A stretch of DNA of 64,000 nt, taken from NCBI RefSeq assembly GCF_003390915.1, contig NZ_QMEM01000007.1, positions 247,070 to 311,069 of the forward strand. The letters are read 5' to 3'. The position numbers and the translations under genes were made by a program. This DNA comes from Lewinella sp. IMCC34183 (GTDB taxonomy: Bacteria > Bacteroidota > Bacteroidia > Chitinophagales > Saprospiraceae). Under the pieces are notes generated by a model. That model ran no database searches and was not told the DNA's origin. It was given only the letters and a program-made list of their open reading frames with translations. This document shows, in pieces, positions 63,870-64,000 of this stretch. The stretch's first letter is position 1. Each line of letters starts with the position of its first letter.

Positions 63870-64000
63870 GTCAGCCAACGGGTGCGGCCACGCCGGGCCG
63901 GAATCGATCAGGATAAGATCTGCTAGTTTCCGTAAGATACCCTTTCGAAACCCACCAACAGGCCCCTAACCTCCAGCTTAGGCCTGGACGTGGCCGCAAT
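63870..64000. repeat. attC-like site 7, truncated by the window edge
   Basis: The left arm GTCAGCCAACGGGTGCGGCC and the start of the right arm (GGCCTGGACGTGGCCGCA) are present and pair with each other. Only the last ~10 bases of the terminal R box are missing. It is closely related to site 6. Confidence 0.75.

Noticed and set aside
1..64000. tRNA, rRNA or integrase genes
   Set aside because: I looked for tRNA cloverleaf and CCA-like patterns, rRNA segments and tyrosine-recombinase motifs and saw none that I could support.

Overview
The window comes from a GC-rich member of the Bacteroidota, most likely a Saprospiria/Lewinellaceae-type marine bacterium (inference). The evidence is a GldB-like gliding lipoprotein, a SprB-repeat adhesin, SusC/SusD/SusE proteins, many lipoproteins with Bacteroidota-style signal peptides and a TTTG / TAnnTTTG-like promoter. 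Genes up to about 42 kb are GC-rich. From about 42.6 kb the coding DNA becomes much more AT-rich and nearly every gene lies on the minus strand.

Left part (1-14 kb): a truncated SprB-repeat surface protein, an outer-membrane beta-barrel, gldB, a 2-oxoglutarate/Fe(II) oxygenase, an amidase lipoprotein, a class II CPD photolyase, a GH51 arabinofuranosidase, a SnoaL/NTF2-like protein, an AHSA1-type gene interrupted by one in-frame TGA, and a purple-acid-phosphatase-like enzyme.

Polysaccharide utilisation locus (14-31 kb): susC-susD-susE-GH76-GH125-GH92 on the plus strand converge with GH92-lacI-glutaminaseA-like on the minus strand. The enzymes point to alpha-mannan: endo-alpha-1,6-mannanase, exo-alpha-1,6-mannosidase and two GH92 exo-mannosidases. 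A near-identical palindrome with a central CG lies upstream of both susC and the minus-strand GH92 gene and is a good candidate operator for the LacI protein encoded between them.

Middle part (31-42.5 kb): a membrane-anchored EEP-fold hydrolase, a hybrid histidine kinase, small membrane proteins, a left-handed-beta-helix acyltransferase, a GreA/B-like protein next to a duplicated ~200-250 bp noncoding repeat, an AraC-type regulator, transposase remnants and one complete IS3-family element with an A9G frameshift site.

Right part (42.6-64 kb): a lipoprotein with a toxin-like architecture followed by a small candidate immunity gene, a frameshifted IS481-like element, and then the most striking region. 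From 46.7 kb to the right edge, minus-strand AT-rich genes are each followed at the stop codon by a GC-rich, imperfectly palindromic site of about 140 bp (one of 70 bp). These sites have the R-spacer-L...L-spacer-R layout of integron attC sites. Seven are visible. I read this as a chromosomal-integron-like cassette array whose integrase, if present, should lie beyond the right edge. The cassettes carry a HEPN-NTPase-repeat (STAND) protein, a BcgI-like restriction-modification pair, a small membrane protein, a membrane/coiled-coil/YD-repeat protein, an MNT-HEPN toxin-antitoxin pair, and an unknown protein with an 11-unit, 39-bp tandem repeat downstream. Four attC-like sites are split at the same base by copies of one IS1182-like element (1714 bp; one of 1740 bp), each flanked by a 4-bp duplication ACGR. 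The element therefore appears to target attC sites. Only one of the four transposase genes is intact. Two others share the same CAG-to-TAG nonsense change.

No rRNA, tRNA, CRISPR array or integrase gene was recognised.
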